A stretch of DNA of 64,000 nt from Actinomadura logoneensis. GTDB taxonomy: Bacteria > Actinomycetota > Actinomycetes > Streptosporangiales > Streptosporangiaceae. Below are positions 1 through 8,989 of this stretch, piece by piece (the stretch's first letter is position 1; each line of letters opens with the position of its first letter). Made by a program: the position numbers and the translations under genes. Where the stretch lies: NCBI RefSeq assembly GCF_003428695.1, contig NZ_QURH01000338.1, positions 1-64,000 on the forward strand, in the 5' to 3' direction. Below the pieces are notes generated by a model. It had not been told where the DNA came from, made no database searches, and saw only the letters and a list, made by a program, of their open reading frames with translations.

Positions 1-22
1 CGTCCCGCGGGGCGGCGGGACG
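1..22 (-). terminator. Putative stem-loop terminator after the glycosyltransferase gene
   Basis: CGTCCCGC (1-8) and GCGGGACG (15-22) form a perfect 8-bp stem with a 6-base loop. It lies 10 bases beyond the stop codon of the leftward glycosyltransferase gene. There is no T-tract, as is common for actinomycete terminators. The left edge of the window prevents seeing more. Confidence 0.45.
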
Positions 23-32
23 CGGGGGCGGG

Positions 33-1409
33 TCAGGTCAGGGAGCCGACCAGCTCGCTGTCGGTCTCGGCCAGCGCGCTCGCGACGCTCGACGCGGAGG
101 CGGCCTCCGAGGTCGGCTCGGGCTCGCGCTCCGGCTCCGGCGTGGGGGCGGGGACGCGGGTGGGCTCGGGCGCCTGCTGCGGCTCGCGCTCGGGCTCGCG
201 GCCCGGCTCCGGCAGCGTCTCCGGCTCCGGCGTGATCGTCAGGTAGACGCGCTCGGTCTCGTCGGCGATCCGAGGCCAGCTGTGCCGCGAGCGCACCCGG
301 TCGGCGGCGGCGATGGCGTAGCCGTGCCGCGTGGTCTCCTCCGCCAGCAGCTGCCGGACGGCCAGCCCGATCTGGCGCGGGCGGTTCGCCGGGACGTGCA
401 GGCCGGTGATCGAGTCGAGCACCGCGTCGGCGTTGGTCCCGACCGGCGTGACCACCGCGGGGACGCCGCAGGCCATGGCCTCCAGGGCGGCGGTCGGGGA
501 GGACCCGGTCGGGGAGAGGCCGAGCGCGAGCCGCGAGGTGCGCAGCAGACGCGGCAGCGAGCGGCGCGGCATCCGGCCGAGGAAGATCACCCGGTCGGCG
601 ACGTTCAGCTGCTTGGCGAGGACGGTCAGCCGGCGCACCGACGCGTCGTCCTCCAGCTCCTCGCGCTCGGGACCGCCGGCGACGGCCAGCTCGGCGTCCG
701 GGACGTGCGGGAGGGCGCGGATCGCGGTCTCGGCCGAGCCGTCGGACAGGTTCCGGGAGATGACGGTGAGGCGCATCCGGTCGCCGCGCGGCATGGCCGG
801 GCCGACCTCGGAGAACAGCTCGATGTCCACGCCGGGCGGGGTGATGCGGATCGCGTCGCGCCGCACGCCCGTCCGGACGGCGGCCTGCGCCTCGTCGGTG
901 CTGCGGGCGAGGACGACGTCGGCGCCGCGGCCGATGGCCCGCTCGAGCCGCGCCCGGGCCGGGTGGATCTTCCGTCCGGCGCGCGCCTCGGTGGCGGCCA
1001 GGCCGTGGAAGGTCTGCGCGAAGGGGAGGTCGAGCTCGCGGGCGACCGCGCAGGCGGCGAGCCCGGCGATCCAGCCGTGCGCGTGCACGACGTCGGGGCG
1101 GCCCGCGCCTGTCCAGCGCCGGCGCAGCTCGTCGGCCAGGTCGCGGACGTGGTCCAGGAGCTGCTCGTCGGAGAGTCGCTCGACCGGACCGGCGGTCAGG
1201 TTGTACAGGGTGGCTCCCGGCGAGATCCGGGAGCGCGCGGGGGCCTCGGGGGTGCAGCGGCGGCCGTAGACGGAGACGCGGTGGCCGGCGCCGCCCTCGT
1301 CCTCGGAACGGCTCAGGGCGCGGGCCAGTTCACGGACGTGGGACACCTGGGAGTCGTCGCCACTGAAGTCGGAAGCGGAAACGAGGGCGATGTTCAGGGA
1401 ACGACGCAT
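33..1409 (-). CDS. GT4-family glycosyltransferase (GT-B fold)
   Basis: A retaining glycosyltransferase of the GT4 family (MshA/PimB-like), transferring a sugar from a nucleotide donor to an unknown acceptor in the cytoplasm or at the membrane face. The N-terminal Rossmann half contains the VVHAHGW segment, and the C-terminal donor half has the family signature EAMACGVPAVVTP with its donor-binding glutamate. After the catalytic region comes a low-complexity tail of about 60 residues rich in Pro-Glu pairs (repeated PEPE/PERE), which is unusual for the family and probably unstructured. The start chosen is the ATG at 1409, with GGAGG six bases upstream; an in-frame start at 1430 lacks this. It is divergent from the serpin gene. 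The exact sugar and acceptor cannot be told from sequence. Confidence 0.85.
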   Translation of the reverse strand: MRRSLNIALVSASDFSGDDSQVSHVRELARALSRSEDEGGAGHRVSVYGRRCTPEAPARSRISPGATLYNLTAGPVERLSDEQLLDHVRDLADELRRRWTGAGRPDVVHAHGWIAGLAACAVARELDLPFAQTFHGLAATEARAGRKIHPARARLERAIGRGADVVLARSTDEAQAAVRTGVRRDAIRITPPGVDIELFSEVGPAMPRGDRMRLTVISRNLSDGSAETAIRALPHVPDAELAVAGGPEREELEDDASVRRLTVLAKQLNVADRVIFLGRMPRRSLPRLLRTSRLALGLSPTGSSPTAALEAMACGVPAVVTPVGTNADAVLDSITGLHVPANRPRQIGLAVRQLLAEETTRHGYAIAAADRVRSRHSWPRIADETERVYLTITPEPETLPEPGREPEREPQQAPEPTRVPAPTPEPEREPEPTSEAASASSVASALAETDSELVGSLT

Positions 1410-1798
1410 TGGGGACCTCCGGGTCAGCACACGGGTTAACCGGGAGGTATCTGCGTCTTAGACACCTGGACATGCGAGTGGCCGCTCTGCCTTGCCCTGA
1501 CGGGCGCCGGGCGGGGGGTTGGCTGTCCCCGCACCGGTTCAGGCGGTCACAACGACCATAGTCCCCGAGCCGCGCGACCGCCAAACGTGAGCGTGGTGGC
1601 TGTCACAATGAAAAGTGGCGGATGGGGGAGTTTGCCATGACTTCCGGGTGAGGCGATTTCTGCCCCTGAGCCGCGAAAAGTCCTCGAAAGACGGTCGTCC
1701 GGCACCCCGCGGCGACACGCCGGGAAGAACTTCCGCGCGCCGGGGCGCGGAGGCCGTCCGCCACGGAACCATGGCCTCCGCGACACCGTCCCATCGGT
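1410..1798. other. Divergent intergenic region, no gene seen
   Basis: This 389-base spacer separates the leftward glycosyltransferase and the rightward serpin. Open frames crossing it are antisense shadows with no ribosome binding site or recognisable product. It must hold the promoters of both genes, but I see no hexamer pair convincing enough to mark. Confidence 0.4.
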
Positions 1799-3046
1799 AT
1801 GCCGACTCCCCGCTCTCTCGCCGCCGCGGTCTGCGCCGCCGCGCTCGCGGCGGCCCTCGCGGCGTGCGGCGACCAGCCGCCCCGGGTCCACGAACTCCGC
1901 GGCGCCGTCCTCGACGTCCCGCCCGGCGATCCGCGCCCCCTCGGCCGCGCCGACACCGCGTTCGGCTTCGGCCTGCTCTCCGCCTGGTGCGCCGCCGACC
2001 CGAACGCCAACATCGTGCTGTCGCCGAGCAGCGTCGCGTCCAGCCTGGGCATGATCCACCAGGGCGCGCGCGGCGAGACGGCCGCCGCCATGGCGCGGGC
2101 CCTGCACCTGCCGTCCGGCGACCTGCTGCCCGGCCTCCGCGCCCGCACGGCCGCGCTGCGCGCGCTCGGCGACAAGAAGACGTCCGTCAGGGTCTCCGAC
2201 CAGATCTGGGCCACCGCCGGCGTGCCGACCGACAAGAACTACCTGGCCCGGCTCGCCACCGGCTACGACGCGGGCGTGAAGACCCTCGACTTCGCCGGCG
2301 CGCCCGAGGACGCCCGCAAGGCCATCAACGCGCAGATCAAGAAGGACACCGGCGGGAAGATCCCCGAGCTGCTCACGAAGGGCCAGGTGCAGTCCGACAC
2401 GGGGTGGGTCCTGACCGACGCCGTCTACCTCAAGGCCGAATGGCGCACCCGGTTCAAGGAGGCGTCCCCCGACCGGTTCACCACCTCGGACAAGCGGGTC
2501 GTCCAGGCGAAGCTCATGAACGCCAGGAGCCGCTTCGGCTACGCGCACACCGCCGGATGGACGGCCGCCGACCTCCCGTACGCGGGCGGCGGGCTCCGCA
2601 TGACCGCCCTGCTCCCGGACGCCACCGCCCCCGGCTGCCCGGCCCTGACCGGACCGCTGTTCGACCGCCTCACCGGCGCCCTCGGCACCGGCACCGACGT
2701 GGACGTCTTCCTCCCCAAGACGGACCTCACGTCCCGCCGCGAGCTCACCCCGCTGCTCACCCGGCTCGGCATGGGCGTGGCGTTCTCCGGCCGCGCCGAC
2801 CTGCACGGCATCTCGCCCAAAGCCGACAGGATCCAGTTCGTGCAGCACGCCGCCACCCTGCGGGTGGACGAGAAGGGCACCGAGGGCGCCGCCGCGACCG
2901 GCGGCGGCGTCTCCGCGACCGCGCTGCCCGCGCCCGTCGAGAAGATCGAGGTCGTGTTCGACCGCCCCTACGTGATGGTGGTGCGCGACGCGAAGACCGG
3001 GGAGCCGCTGTTCATGGCCCGCGTCGCCGATCCCACCCGACAATGA
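1799..3046 (+). CDS. Serpin-family serine protease inhibitor, predicted lipoprotein
   Basis: A bacterial serpin: a suicide inhibitor that traps serine or cysteine proteases by inserting its cleaved reactive-centre loop into a beta-sheet. The N-terminus is an alanine-rich signal peptide ending in a lipobox LAAC with the lipidated cysteine at residue 23, so the protein is probably anchored on the outer face of the membrane. The serpin core begins around residue 50. The hinge DEKGTEGAAAT at about residues 357-367 has the small-residue pattern required for loop insertion, so it should be an inhibitory member. The C-terminus carries the family-typical PLFMARVADP strand. Length (415 residues) is normal for a serpin plus leader. 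The next gene begins five bases after its stop. The target protease cannot be read from the loop with confidence. Confidence 0.9.
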   Translation: MPTPRSLAAAVCAAALAAALAACGDQPPRVHELRGAVLDVPPGDPRPLGRADTAFGFGLLSAWCAADPNANIVLSPSSVASSLGMIHQGARGETAAAMARALHLPSGDLLPGLRARTAALRALGDKKTSVRVSDQIWATAGVPTDKNYLARLATGYDAGVKTLDFAGAPEDARKAINAQIKKDTGGKIPELLTKGQVQSDTGWVLTDAVYLKAEWRTRFKEASPDRFTTSDKRVVQAKLMNARSRFGYAHTAGWTAADLPYAGGGLRMTALLPDATAPGCPALTGPLFDRLTGALGTGTDVDVFLPKTDLTSRRELTPLLTRLGMGVAFSGRADLHGISPKADRIQFVQHAATLRVDEKGTEGAAATGGGVSATALPAPVEKIEVVFDRPYVMVVRDAKTGEPLFMARVADPTRQ

Positions 3047-3050
3047 CCGG

Positions 3051-3638
3051 GTGAAGCTCTGGTACGTCGCCTACGGCTCCAACCTGCACCGCGACCGGTT
3101 CCTCTGCTACCTGCGCGGCGGACGCCCGGCGGGCGCGGCGCGCACCTACACCGGCTGCCGCGACCCGCGTCCGCCGGCCGCCGACCGGCCCGTCCTGCTG
3201 CCGGGCGGCGTCTACTTCGCCCTGACGTCCCTGGTCTGGGGCGGCGGCATGGCGTTCTACGACCCCGACCTCGCCGACGAGGTCCCCGCCCGCGCGTACC
3301 TGCTGTCCAGCGGGCAGTTCTGCGACGTCCTCGCCCAGGAGATGCGCCGCGACCCCGGCGCCGAACCCGACCTCACGCCCGCCTTCGGCGCCAACGGCCG
3401 CCGGGTCCTCGGCCCGGGCCGCTACGAGACCGTGCTGAACGTCGGCGAACTGGACGGCCACCCCATGCTCACCTTCACCTCGCCGCACGGCGCGGCCGAC
3501 GCCGAGCTCAACGCGCCGTCCGACCTCTACCTCACGATGCTCGCCACCGGCCTGCGCGAGTCCCACGGCTGGACGCCCGAACAGGCCACCGCCTATCTGA
3601 TGTCCCGTCCGGGTGCCCTTGGTACGGTTCGCCCATGA
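3051..3638 (+). CDS. Gamma-glutamylcyclotransferase-fold protein
   Basis: The N-terminus YVAYGSNL is the phosphate-binding signature of the GGCT/AIG2 fold, whose members release pyroglutamate from gamma-glutamyl peptides or amines. Close actinomycete relatives are often misannotated as histone deacetylases. At 195 residues it is longer than single-domain GGCT proteins, with a central PGGVYFALTS stretch and a C-terminal helical segment. I do not see an unambiguous catalytic glutamate, so activity is uncertain. The GTG start at 3051 follows the serpin stop by four bases, and the stop overlaps the start of the peroxiredoxin (ATGA), so the three genes are probably co-transcribed. Confidence 0.7.
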   Translation: MKLWYVAYGSNLHRDRFLCYLRGGRPAGAARTYTGCRDPRPPAADRPVLLPGGVYFALTSLVWGGGMAFYDPDLADEVPARAYLLSSGQFCDVLAQEMRRDPGAEPDLTPAFGANGRRVLGPGRYETVLNVGELDGHPMLTFTSPHGAADAELNAPSDLYLTMLATGLRESHGWTPEQATAYLMSRPGALGTVRP

Positions 3639-4084
3639 AAGTCGGAGACGTGGTGGACGACTTCGAGCTCCCCGACGAGACCGGCGCGCTCCGCCGCCTC
3701 AGCGACCTGCTCGCGGACGGACCGGTCGTGCTGTTCTTCTACCCGGCGGCGCTCTCACCGGGCTGCACCGCCGAGGCCTGCCACTTCCGCGACGTCGCCG
3801 AGGAACTCGCCGACCTCGGCGCCCGTCCCGTCGGCATCAGCGGCGACGCCCCGACCAGGCAGCGGGAGTTCGCGGGCCGCCACTCCCTCGGCTACCCGCT
3901 CCTCTCCGACCCCGACGGCGCCGTCCGGGCCCGCTTCGGCGTCAAGCGCGGCTTCGCCCTGGCCCCCACACGCCGCCAGACCTTCGTCATCGCTCCGGAC
4001 CGGCGGGTCGTGGAGATCGTCAAGTCCGAGGTCCGCATGAACGTCCACGCCGACCGCGCCCTGGCCGCCCTCCGCAACCTCTGA
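3635..4084 (+). CDS. Peroxiredoxin, BCP/PrxQ type
   Basis: A thiol peroxidase of the AhpC/TSA family reducing hydrogen peroxide and organic hydroperoxides. The active-site segment is PAALSPGCTAEAC: the peroxidatic cysteine is residue 44 and the resolving cysteine residue 49, the C-x4-C spacing of PrxQ/BCP enzymes. The usual active-site threonine of PxxxTxxC is serine here (S41), a known conservative variant. Length (149 residues) is typical of a one-domain, cytoplasmic, thioredoxin-dependent enzyme. It overlaps the preceding gene by four bases (ATGA), implying translational coupling. Confidence 0.92.
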   Translation: MKVGDVVDDFELPDETGALRRLSDLLADGPVVLFFYPAALSPGCTAEACHFRDVAEELADLGARPVGISGDAPTRQREFAGRHSLGYPLLSDPDGAVRARFGVKRGFALAPTRRQTFVIAPDRRVVEIVKSEVRMNVHADRALAALRNL

Positions 4085-4268
4085 CCACCCGCCCCGACCC
4101 GCGTACGGCACCTGAGGCGCGGCCTACGTGACCCACGGTTCCCCTCTGGGCAACGCTGGGACTTCTGGCCGCACGACCTGCTTCGCGCCTCCGCCCCACG
4201 CGTTGGGTGCGCGCGCGGGACTGCGGTCACGCCGCCCGCCCTGCCCCGACCGCTCGACTGCCCGCGGG
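4085..4268. other. Short convergent intergenic spacer
   Basis: Separates the convergent peroxiredoxin and hydrolase genes. No gene and no convincing terminator hairpin were recognised. Confidence 0.3.
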
Positions 4269-5891
4269 TCAGACGCGCGGGAGCAGGATGGCGGACGGCC
4301 GGTCGGGAGCGTGGAAGATCTCCTGGTCGGCCGTGAGGTGGTCGGTGGCGGTGCCGATGGGCTGGCCGGTCCCGGGATTGCGCGAGACGCGGGGGTAGGC
4401 GCCGCTGCACACCTGGACGCGGACGCGGTGCCCGCGCCGGAAGCGGTGCCCCGCCGGCCACAGCTCGACCGTGACGCGGCGGACGCCCTCGTCGTCCGGA
4501 TCGGGGGCGCCGGGCACGAGGCGGCGCATCCCCTCGCACAGGTTGACCGACACGCCGTCCTCGTCCACGTCGCAGAGGCGCACGACGAAGTCGGTGTGCA
4601 GCCGGTCGGACCGGACGTACAACTCGGCCGAGACCGGGCCGATGATCTCGAGGTGCTCGTCCAGCACGGGCGAGGTGAACGTGAGGACGTCCCGGCGGCG
4701 TTCCAGTCGCGCCTGGTCGGCGACCGGCTGGTTGTCGCCGAGCAGCGTCGGGCCGCCGAGGAACGGCGTCGGATGGTCGGGGTCGTACCGGTACCGGTCG
4801 GGCTCCGACTCGGGCGGCGCGTCCGTGGCCAGGCCCCCGTCCGGGTGCAGGTGCCAGCGCTCCTCGCGCATGCCCGGGACGGGCCAGTCGGGGAAGTCGC
4901 GCCACTCGTTCGCGCCCGTGATGTACAGCCGTACCGGCAGCTCGCGCAGCTCGGACGGGTCGTCCAGCAGGTGCGCGCGGAACCAGGTCAGCGACTCGCC
5001 GACCGAGTCGCGCATCATCCGGCCGTCGGCGTGGAACCACGGCCCGATGGTCAGGTACGGCCGCCGTCCGCCCGCGCGCAGCGCCGCGTAGTCCTTGATC
5101 TGCCAGGGCAGGAAGATGTCGTACCAGCCGCCGGTCATGTTCACCGGCGCGGACACCTCCGACACCGTCCGGGTGAAGTCGCGGCGGTCCCAGAACGGGG
5201 TGTCGGGGCCGTGCGTGAGCAGGTCCTGGAAGAACTTCTGCTGCGCGCCGGTCGCCAGGACGTCCAGCTCGGCGAGCGGCTTGCCGGACAGCGCCGCGCG
5301 GCGCGCCCGCCGCGGCGACATGATCCCGGTGGTGACCCCCGACAGCGGATGCTTCATCCGGGCGGTGAGGTCGACCCAGGTCAGCGCCGCCTCCAGCGCG
5401 AACGTCCCGCCGACGTTCACCGCGTCCCGGAACGACGACGCGGTGACCTGCATCGACAGCGCGCGCAGCTCCGGCCCGGCCTCGGCCGCGACCGCCCACT
5501 GCACGTACCCGAGGTAACTGGGCCCGTGCATCGCGAACGTCCCGCCGAACCACGGCTGCCGCTTCAGCCACTCGATGGTGGCGAGGCCGTCCTCGCGCTC
5601 GTCCAGCGGCTCGAACACCCCGCCGGACCCGAACCCGCCGCGCACGCTCTGCACCACGGCCTGGAACCCGTGCGAGGCGAACGTCTGCCCGCACATCAGC
5701 CCGAACGGCCCGCGCCGCCCGTACGGCGACCGCACCAGGATCGTCGGCCGCCGCTCCAGTCCCACCGGCGCGTAGTGGTCGGCGAGCAGGGTGACGCCGT
5801 CCCCCGCCGGCACCTCGAGGTCCCTGGTGACCTCGACCCGGTGGGGGCCGTTCCGCAGACCGAGCGCCGTGACCCCCAGGCGGCGCAGCAT
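4269..5891 (-). CDS. CocE/NonD-family X-Pro dipeptidyl-peptidase-like hydrolase
   Basis: An alpha/beta-hydrolase of the CocE/X-Pro dipeptidyl-peptidase S15 family, which includes cocaine esterase, cephalosporin acylases and proline peptidases. The nucleophile motif GPSYLG lies near residue 122, the acid is probably the Asp of GGWYDIF (about residue 252) and the base the His of GPWFH (about residue 284). The C-terminal half is the family jelly-roll domain, with LEIIGPVSAELYVRSD and RVQVCSGAYPRVSRNPGTG typical of it. I chose the ATG at 5891 because AGGA lies six bases upstream; in-frame starts at 5936 and 5960 have poor ribosome sites. No signal peptide is evident. The substrate is unknown. Confidence 0.85.
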   Translation of the reverse strand: MLRRLGVTALGLRNGPHRVEVTRDLEVPAGDGVTLLADHYAPVGLERRPTILVRSPYGRRGPFGLMCGQTFASHGFQAVVQSVRGGFGSGGVFEPLDEREDGLATIEWLKRQPWFGGTFAMHGPSYLGYVQWAVAAEAGPELRALSMQVTASSFRDAVNVGGTFALEAALTWVDLTARMKHPLSGVTTGIMSPRRARRAALSGKPLAELDVLATGAQQKFFQDLLTHGPDTPFWDRRDFTRTVSEVSAPVNMTGGWYDIFLPWQIKDYAALRAGGRRPYLTIGPWFHADGRMMRDSVGESLTWFRAHLLDDPSELRELPVRLYITGANEWRDFPDWPVPGMREERWHLHPDGGLATDAPPESEPDRYRYDPDHPTPFLGGPTLLGDNQPVADQARLERRRDVLTFTSPVLDEHLEIIGPVSAELYVRSDRLHTDFVVRLCDVDEDGVSVNLCEGMRRLVPGAPDPDDEGVRRVTVELWPAGHRFRRGHRVRVQVCSGAYPRVSRNPGTGQPIGTATDHLTADQEIFHAPDRPSAILLPRV

Positions 5892-6040
5892 CCCCGTTCC
5901 TACCACTCGCCCGATCGTAACGCTTCGCCCTGACATCCCCTTCGGGACGCCCTGCCCCATCCGCCCCGAACCGGGCGCGCGACGCGACTACGATCGATGC
6001 TTTGTCTGGAACGTCCGACGTAGGTGGAGGATGCCGGAGC

Positions 6041-7099
6041 ATGCCTGAGTGGCCCGGTTGGGAACCGATCATCATCGCCGCATCCGTCATGGCGGTGACC
6101 CTGGTGCTGGCCGTCTCGCTGCGCCTGTTCGCGAAGCGGCTGACGGCCCGCGCCGAGGACACCCGGTGGGCCTGGGACGACCTGGCCGCCCGCCTCCTGT
6201 ACGACCTGGCGCTGCCGCTCGGCCTGCTCGGCGGCGCCTGGCTGGCGGCGAACGCGCTGCCGCTGCACAAGGGGACGATGGTCGCGACCGGCCGCGTCCT
6301 GACGGCGGCGACCGTCCTGGTCGTCTCGCTGGCGCTGGCCCGCCTCACGGCCGGGATCATCGCGTCCGTCGCGCTGATCCGGCAGGGCACCGCGGCCAAC
6401 GTCACCATCTTCACCAACATCAGCAAGGTCCTCGTGCTCGGCGTCGGCGTCCTGGTGATGCTGCAGAGCCTCGGCGTCTCCATCACGCCGCTGCTGGGCG
6501 CCCTGGGCGTCGGCGGTCTGGCCGTCGCGCTCGCGCTGCAGGACACCCTGGCCAACCTCTTCGCCGGCGTCCACGTCCTGGCGTCGCGCACGATGGAGCC
6601 CGGCGACTACATCAGGCTCAGCAGCGGCCAGGAGGGCTACGTCGTCGACATCAACTGGCGCAACACCTCGATCCGCACCCTGTCGGACAACATCGAGGTC
6701 ATCCCGAACGCCACGTTCTCCAAGACGATCCTCACCAACTACCACCGCCCGGCGCAGGACATGTCCCTGCTGCTCCAGGCGAGCTGCGCCTACGACAGCG
6801 ACCTGGACCACGTGGAGAAGGTCGTCATCGAGGTCGGCCACGAGATCATGGCCGAGGTCGAGGGCGGCGTGAAGGACGCCCAGCCCCTCGTCCGCTTCCA
6901 CACCTTCGACGACTCCCGCATCCACTTCACGGTCATCCTGCGCACCGTCGAGTTCGGCGACCAGTTCCGCATCAAGCACGAGTTCGTCAAGCGCCTGCAC
7001 CGCCGCTTCCGCCTGGAGGGCATCGAGATGCCCCCGCCCACCCGCAGGGTCCTGCTCCCCGGCGCGAACACCGAGCTCCCCGCCGGCCCCCGCGACTGA
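6041..7099 (+). CDS. MscS-family small-conductance mechanosensitive channel
   Basis: A membrane channel that opens under bilayer tension to release solutes during osmotic downshock. Three hydrophobic segments precede the pore helix, whose Gly/Ala-rich stretch LGALGVGGLAVALALQD is the conserved MscS TM3. It is followed by the beta domain (MEPGDYIRL, NWRNTSIRTLSDN, VIPNATFSK) and the alpha/beta vestibule. Length (352 residues) is slightly above E. coli MscS. The ATG at 6041 is preceded by GGTGGAGG and a nearer GGAG; an upstream TTG at 6002 in the same frame is rejected for lack of a ribosome site. It is divergent from the CocE-type gene and convergent with a TetR regulator seven bases away. Confidence 0.9.
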   Translation: MPEWPGWEPIIIAASVMAVTLVLAVSLRLFAKRLTARAEDTRWAWDDLAARLLYDLALPLGLLGGAWLAANALPLHKGTMVATGRVLTAATVLVVSLALARLTAGIIASVALIRQGTAANVTIFTNISKVLVLGVGVLVMLQSLGVSITPLLGALGVGGLAVALALQDTLANLFAGVHVLASRTMEPGDYIRLSSGQEGYVVDINWRNTSIRTLSDNIEVIPNATFSKTILTNYHRPAQDMSLLLQASCAYDSDLDHVEKVVIEVGHEIMAEVEGGVKDAQPLVRFHTFDDSRIHFTVILRTVEFGDQFRIKHEFVKRLHRRFRLEGIEMPPPTRRVLLPGANTELPAGPRD

Positions 7100-7106
7100 G
7101 GAGACC

Positions 7107-7688
7107 TCACGCCCGGACGGCGGGCACCAGGACGTTGTCGACGAGCTCGGTGAGGAACTCGTCGGTGATCGCTCCCGACTCCAGGGTGCAGCGGTACATC
7201 ACCATCGCGGGGCCCATCTCCGCGTTCATGGGCGTGGCGGCGGACGCGCGGACGTCGCCACGCTCGACCCCCCGCTCCAGCGCGGCGAGCAGCAGTTGCT
7301 TGAGCGGGCTGATCACCCGGTCCCGCACCACGTCGCGCATCAGGTCCGTCGACTGCTCGCCGTCCTGCTTGAGGACCTGGAAGGCCGTCCCCCGCGTGGC
7401 GTCCACGACGCGCCGGTAGCAGCCCATCAACTCCATGAGGTCGTCACGGATGTTGTCGTGCACGGGCATGTCGGCGGGCACCGGCAGGACGTGCTGGAGC
7501 GCGTCCGCGACCAGCTCCTCCTTGCCCGACCAGCGCCGGTAGAGCGCGGCCTTCCCCGTCTGCGCCGCCGCCGCGACCCCCTCCATGGTCAGCCGCACGT
7601 ACCCGACCTCGGCCAACTGCTCGAGCGCCGCGTTCAGAATCGCACTCTCCAGCGCCTCACCCCGCCGCCGCGTAGCCGTCCCCACCAC
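7107..7688 (-). CDS. TetR/AcrR-family transcriptional regulator
   Basis: A dimeric one-component repressor of about 193 residues. The N-terminal helix-turn-helix spans roughly residues 12-58, with the recognition helix in the TGKAALYRRWSGKEELV segment characteristic of the family. The remaining residues form the ligand-binding helical domain. The GTG start at 7688 is preceded by GGGAGG with a five-base spacer; the reading frame stays open much farther upstream only because of G+C-rich repeat DNA. No gene lies immediately divergent from it. The nearest rightward target is the MFS exporter starting at 9468, whose promoter region carries two TetR-style inverted repeats, so this regulator is a candidate for them (inference). 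Confidence 0.88.
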   Translation of the reverse strand: MVGTATRRRGEALESAILNAALEQLAEVGYVRLTMEGVAAAAQTGKAALYRRWSGKEELVADALQHVLPVPADMPVHDNIRDDLMELMGCYRRVVDATRGTAFQVLKQDGEQSTDLMRDVVRDRVISPLKQLLLAALERGVERGDVRASAATPMNAEMGPAMVMYRCTLESGAITDEFLTELVDNVLVPAVRA

Positions 7689-7821
7689 TCCCACCTCCCG
7701 ATCCCCCCCAAAGTACCCCCCGCCCCTCACTCCGCCCGCCCCTCCAACCCCCACCCGCGAGTCCCACCCCACCGCAACCCCAAACCCCCAAACCCGCCCC
7801 GCGAAACCCGATACGGCGCGC

Positions 7822-7889
7822 ACCCCGAACCCGCGCGCACCCCGAACCCGCGCGAACCCCGAACCCGCGCGAACCCCGAACCCGCGCGA
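7822..7889. repeat. 17-bp tandem repeat, four units
   Basis: Four consecutive copies of ACCCCGAACCCGCGCGA occur at 7822-7838 (last base C), 7839-7855, 7856-7872 and 7873-7889. Degenerate copies continue to about 7930. The C/A-rich bias continues leftward to about 7690. It is upstream of the TetR gene and non-coding as far as can be seen. Confidence 0.9.
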
Positions 7890-8290
7890 ACCCGAACCTT
7901 CCCGAACCCAGAACCCGCGCGCACCCAGAACTGCGGGATCCCGGCACCGCGTGGCCCCGATAACTGCGTGGCGATGGGCACCGCGAGCCTCAGCCTCACA
8001 CGAAAGTCGTGCCCCCGACATAAGCCCACCCGCCCAGGAGAAACGGACTGCCAAGGAACAGTGCGGGCGGCACCAGCCAGAGACGGTGCGGCTCTCGACC
8101 GAGTGGCGTGTTTGAGCCACCTCCCCAAGGCCATCGTGGAGCCGACCCCGCGGCTCTTGAGTGAAGAGTGTGCTTGAGCCACTTCATCCCCGCCGGTCCC
8201 GGGCCACCGAGTTGACCCGGGCGCCGAGGTGCCGCGGACGCCACGTGACCGTGGCACCGCGTGACGCTGGCACTGAGCTGCCCCAGGCAC

Positions 8291-8780
8291 CGCGTGACCC
8301 TGGCCTCGCGCATTGGTGGCCACTGACATGACGCCCGCCGGACGAGGGCAACCGCGACACAGGGCAGGGCGCGCCTGACGGGACCAGCCGAGGAGGTGCC
8401 GCCAGCTGGATGGGAGGCCAACCAGAGGAAGAGGCGGGCGTAGAAGTCGGAGCGTGCAGGACGGCGCTCGGCCACCAGGCATGCCTGAGCTATCCCCAGC
8501 CCACCTGGGGATTTGTCTCGTGCCACCCGCATCGCGTGACTCTCAGCCTCGCGCGAATGGCGGGCCGGCGACAGGATGCCAGCCGGACGAGGGCGGCCTG
8601 CGGCACAGGGCAGGGCGCGCCTCGTGGGACCAGCCGACGAGATGACGCCATCTCGCCGGGCATGCCAGCCAGTGGACGAGGTGGGCGCGTAGAAGCCCGA
8701 GCGTGCCGTACGGCGCTCGACCACCAGGCGTGCCTGAGCCACTTCCGGCTCCCTTGGGATTGGCCTCGTGCGACCGGCCT
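8291..8780. repeat. Diverged tandem duplication of about 240 bp
   Basis: 8291-8532 and 8533-8780 align along their length. Shared blocks include GCCGGACGAGGGC (about 8336 and 8581), CACAGGGCAGGGCGCGCCT (about 8356 and 8604), GGGCGTAGAAG-type (about 8436 and 8686) and ACGGCGCTCG (about 8461 and 8710). Partial degenerate copies of the TGAGCCAC part occur at about 8113 and 8174. No coding function is evident in either strand. Confidence 0.75.
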
Positions 8781-8989
8781 CGCGTGGCTCCGTCCTCGTG
8801 CTCATGGATGGTCGCCAAACGACGTTGCAGGGGCGTAGTGGCTTGCTCAGGGCGCCGGCCTTGAGTGAGGAGGCGTGCTTGTCGGGGCTGTCTCGGGAGG
8901 TTGCGCGTGGGTGAAGCGTGCTTGGAGAGCGTGGTGGCGGACGAAGCGGTGAGGGGGCGTTAGTTGGCTGGTGGGCTGATGGGAGGTGT

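Noticed and set aside
3892-6591. Leftward frame of 899 codons crossing four features
   Set aside because: It runs antisense through a peroxiredoxin and an MscS gene and in a wrong frame of the CocE-type gene, with no ribosome site at its start.
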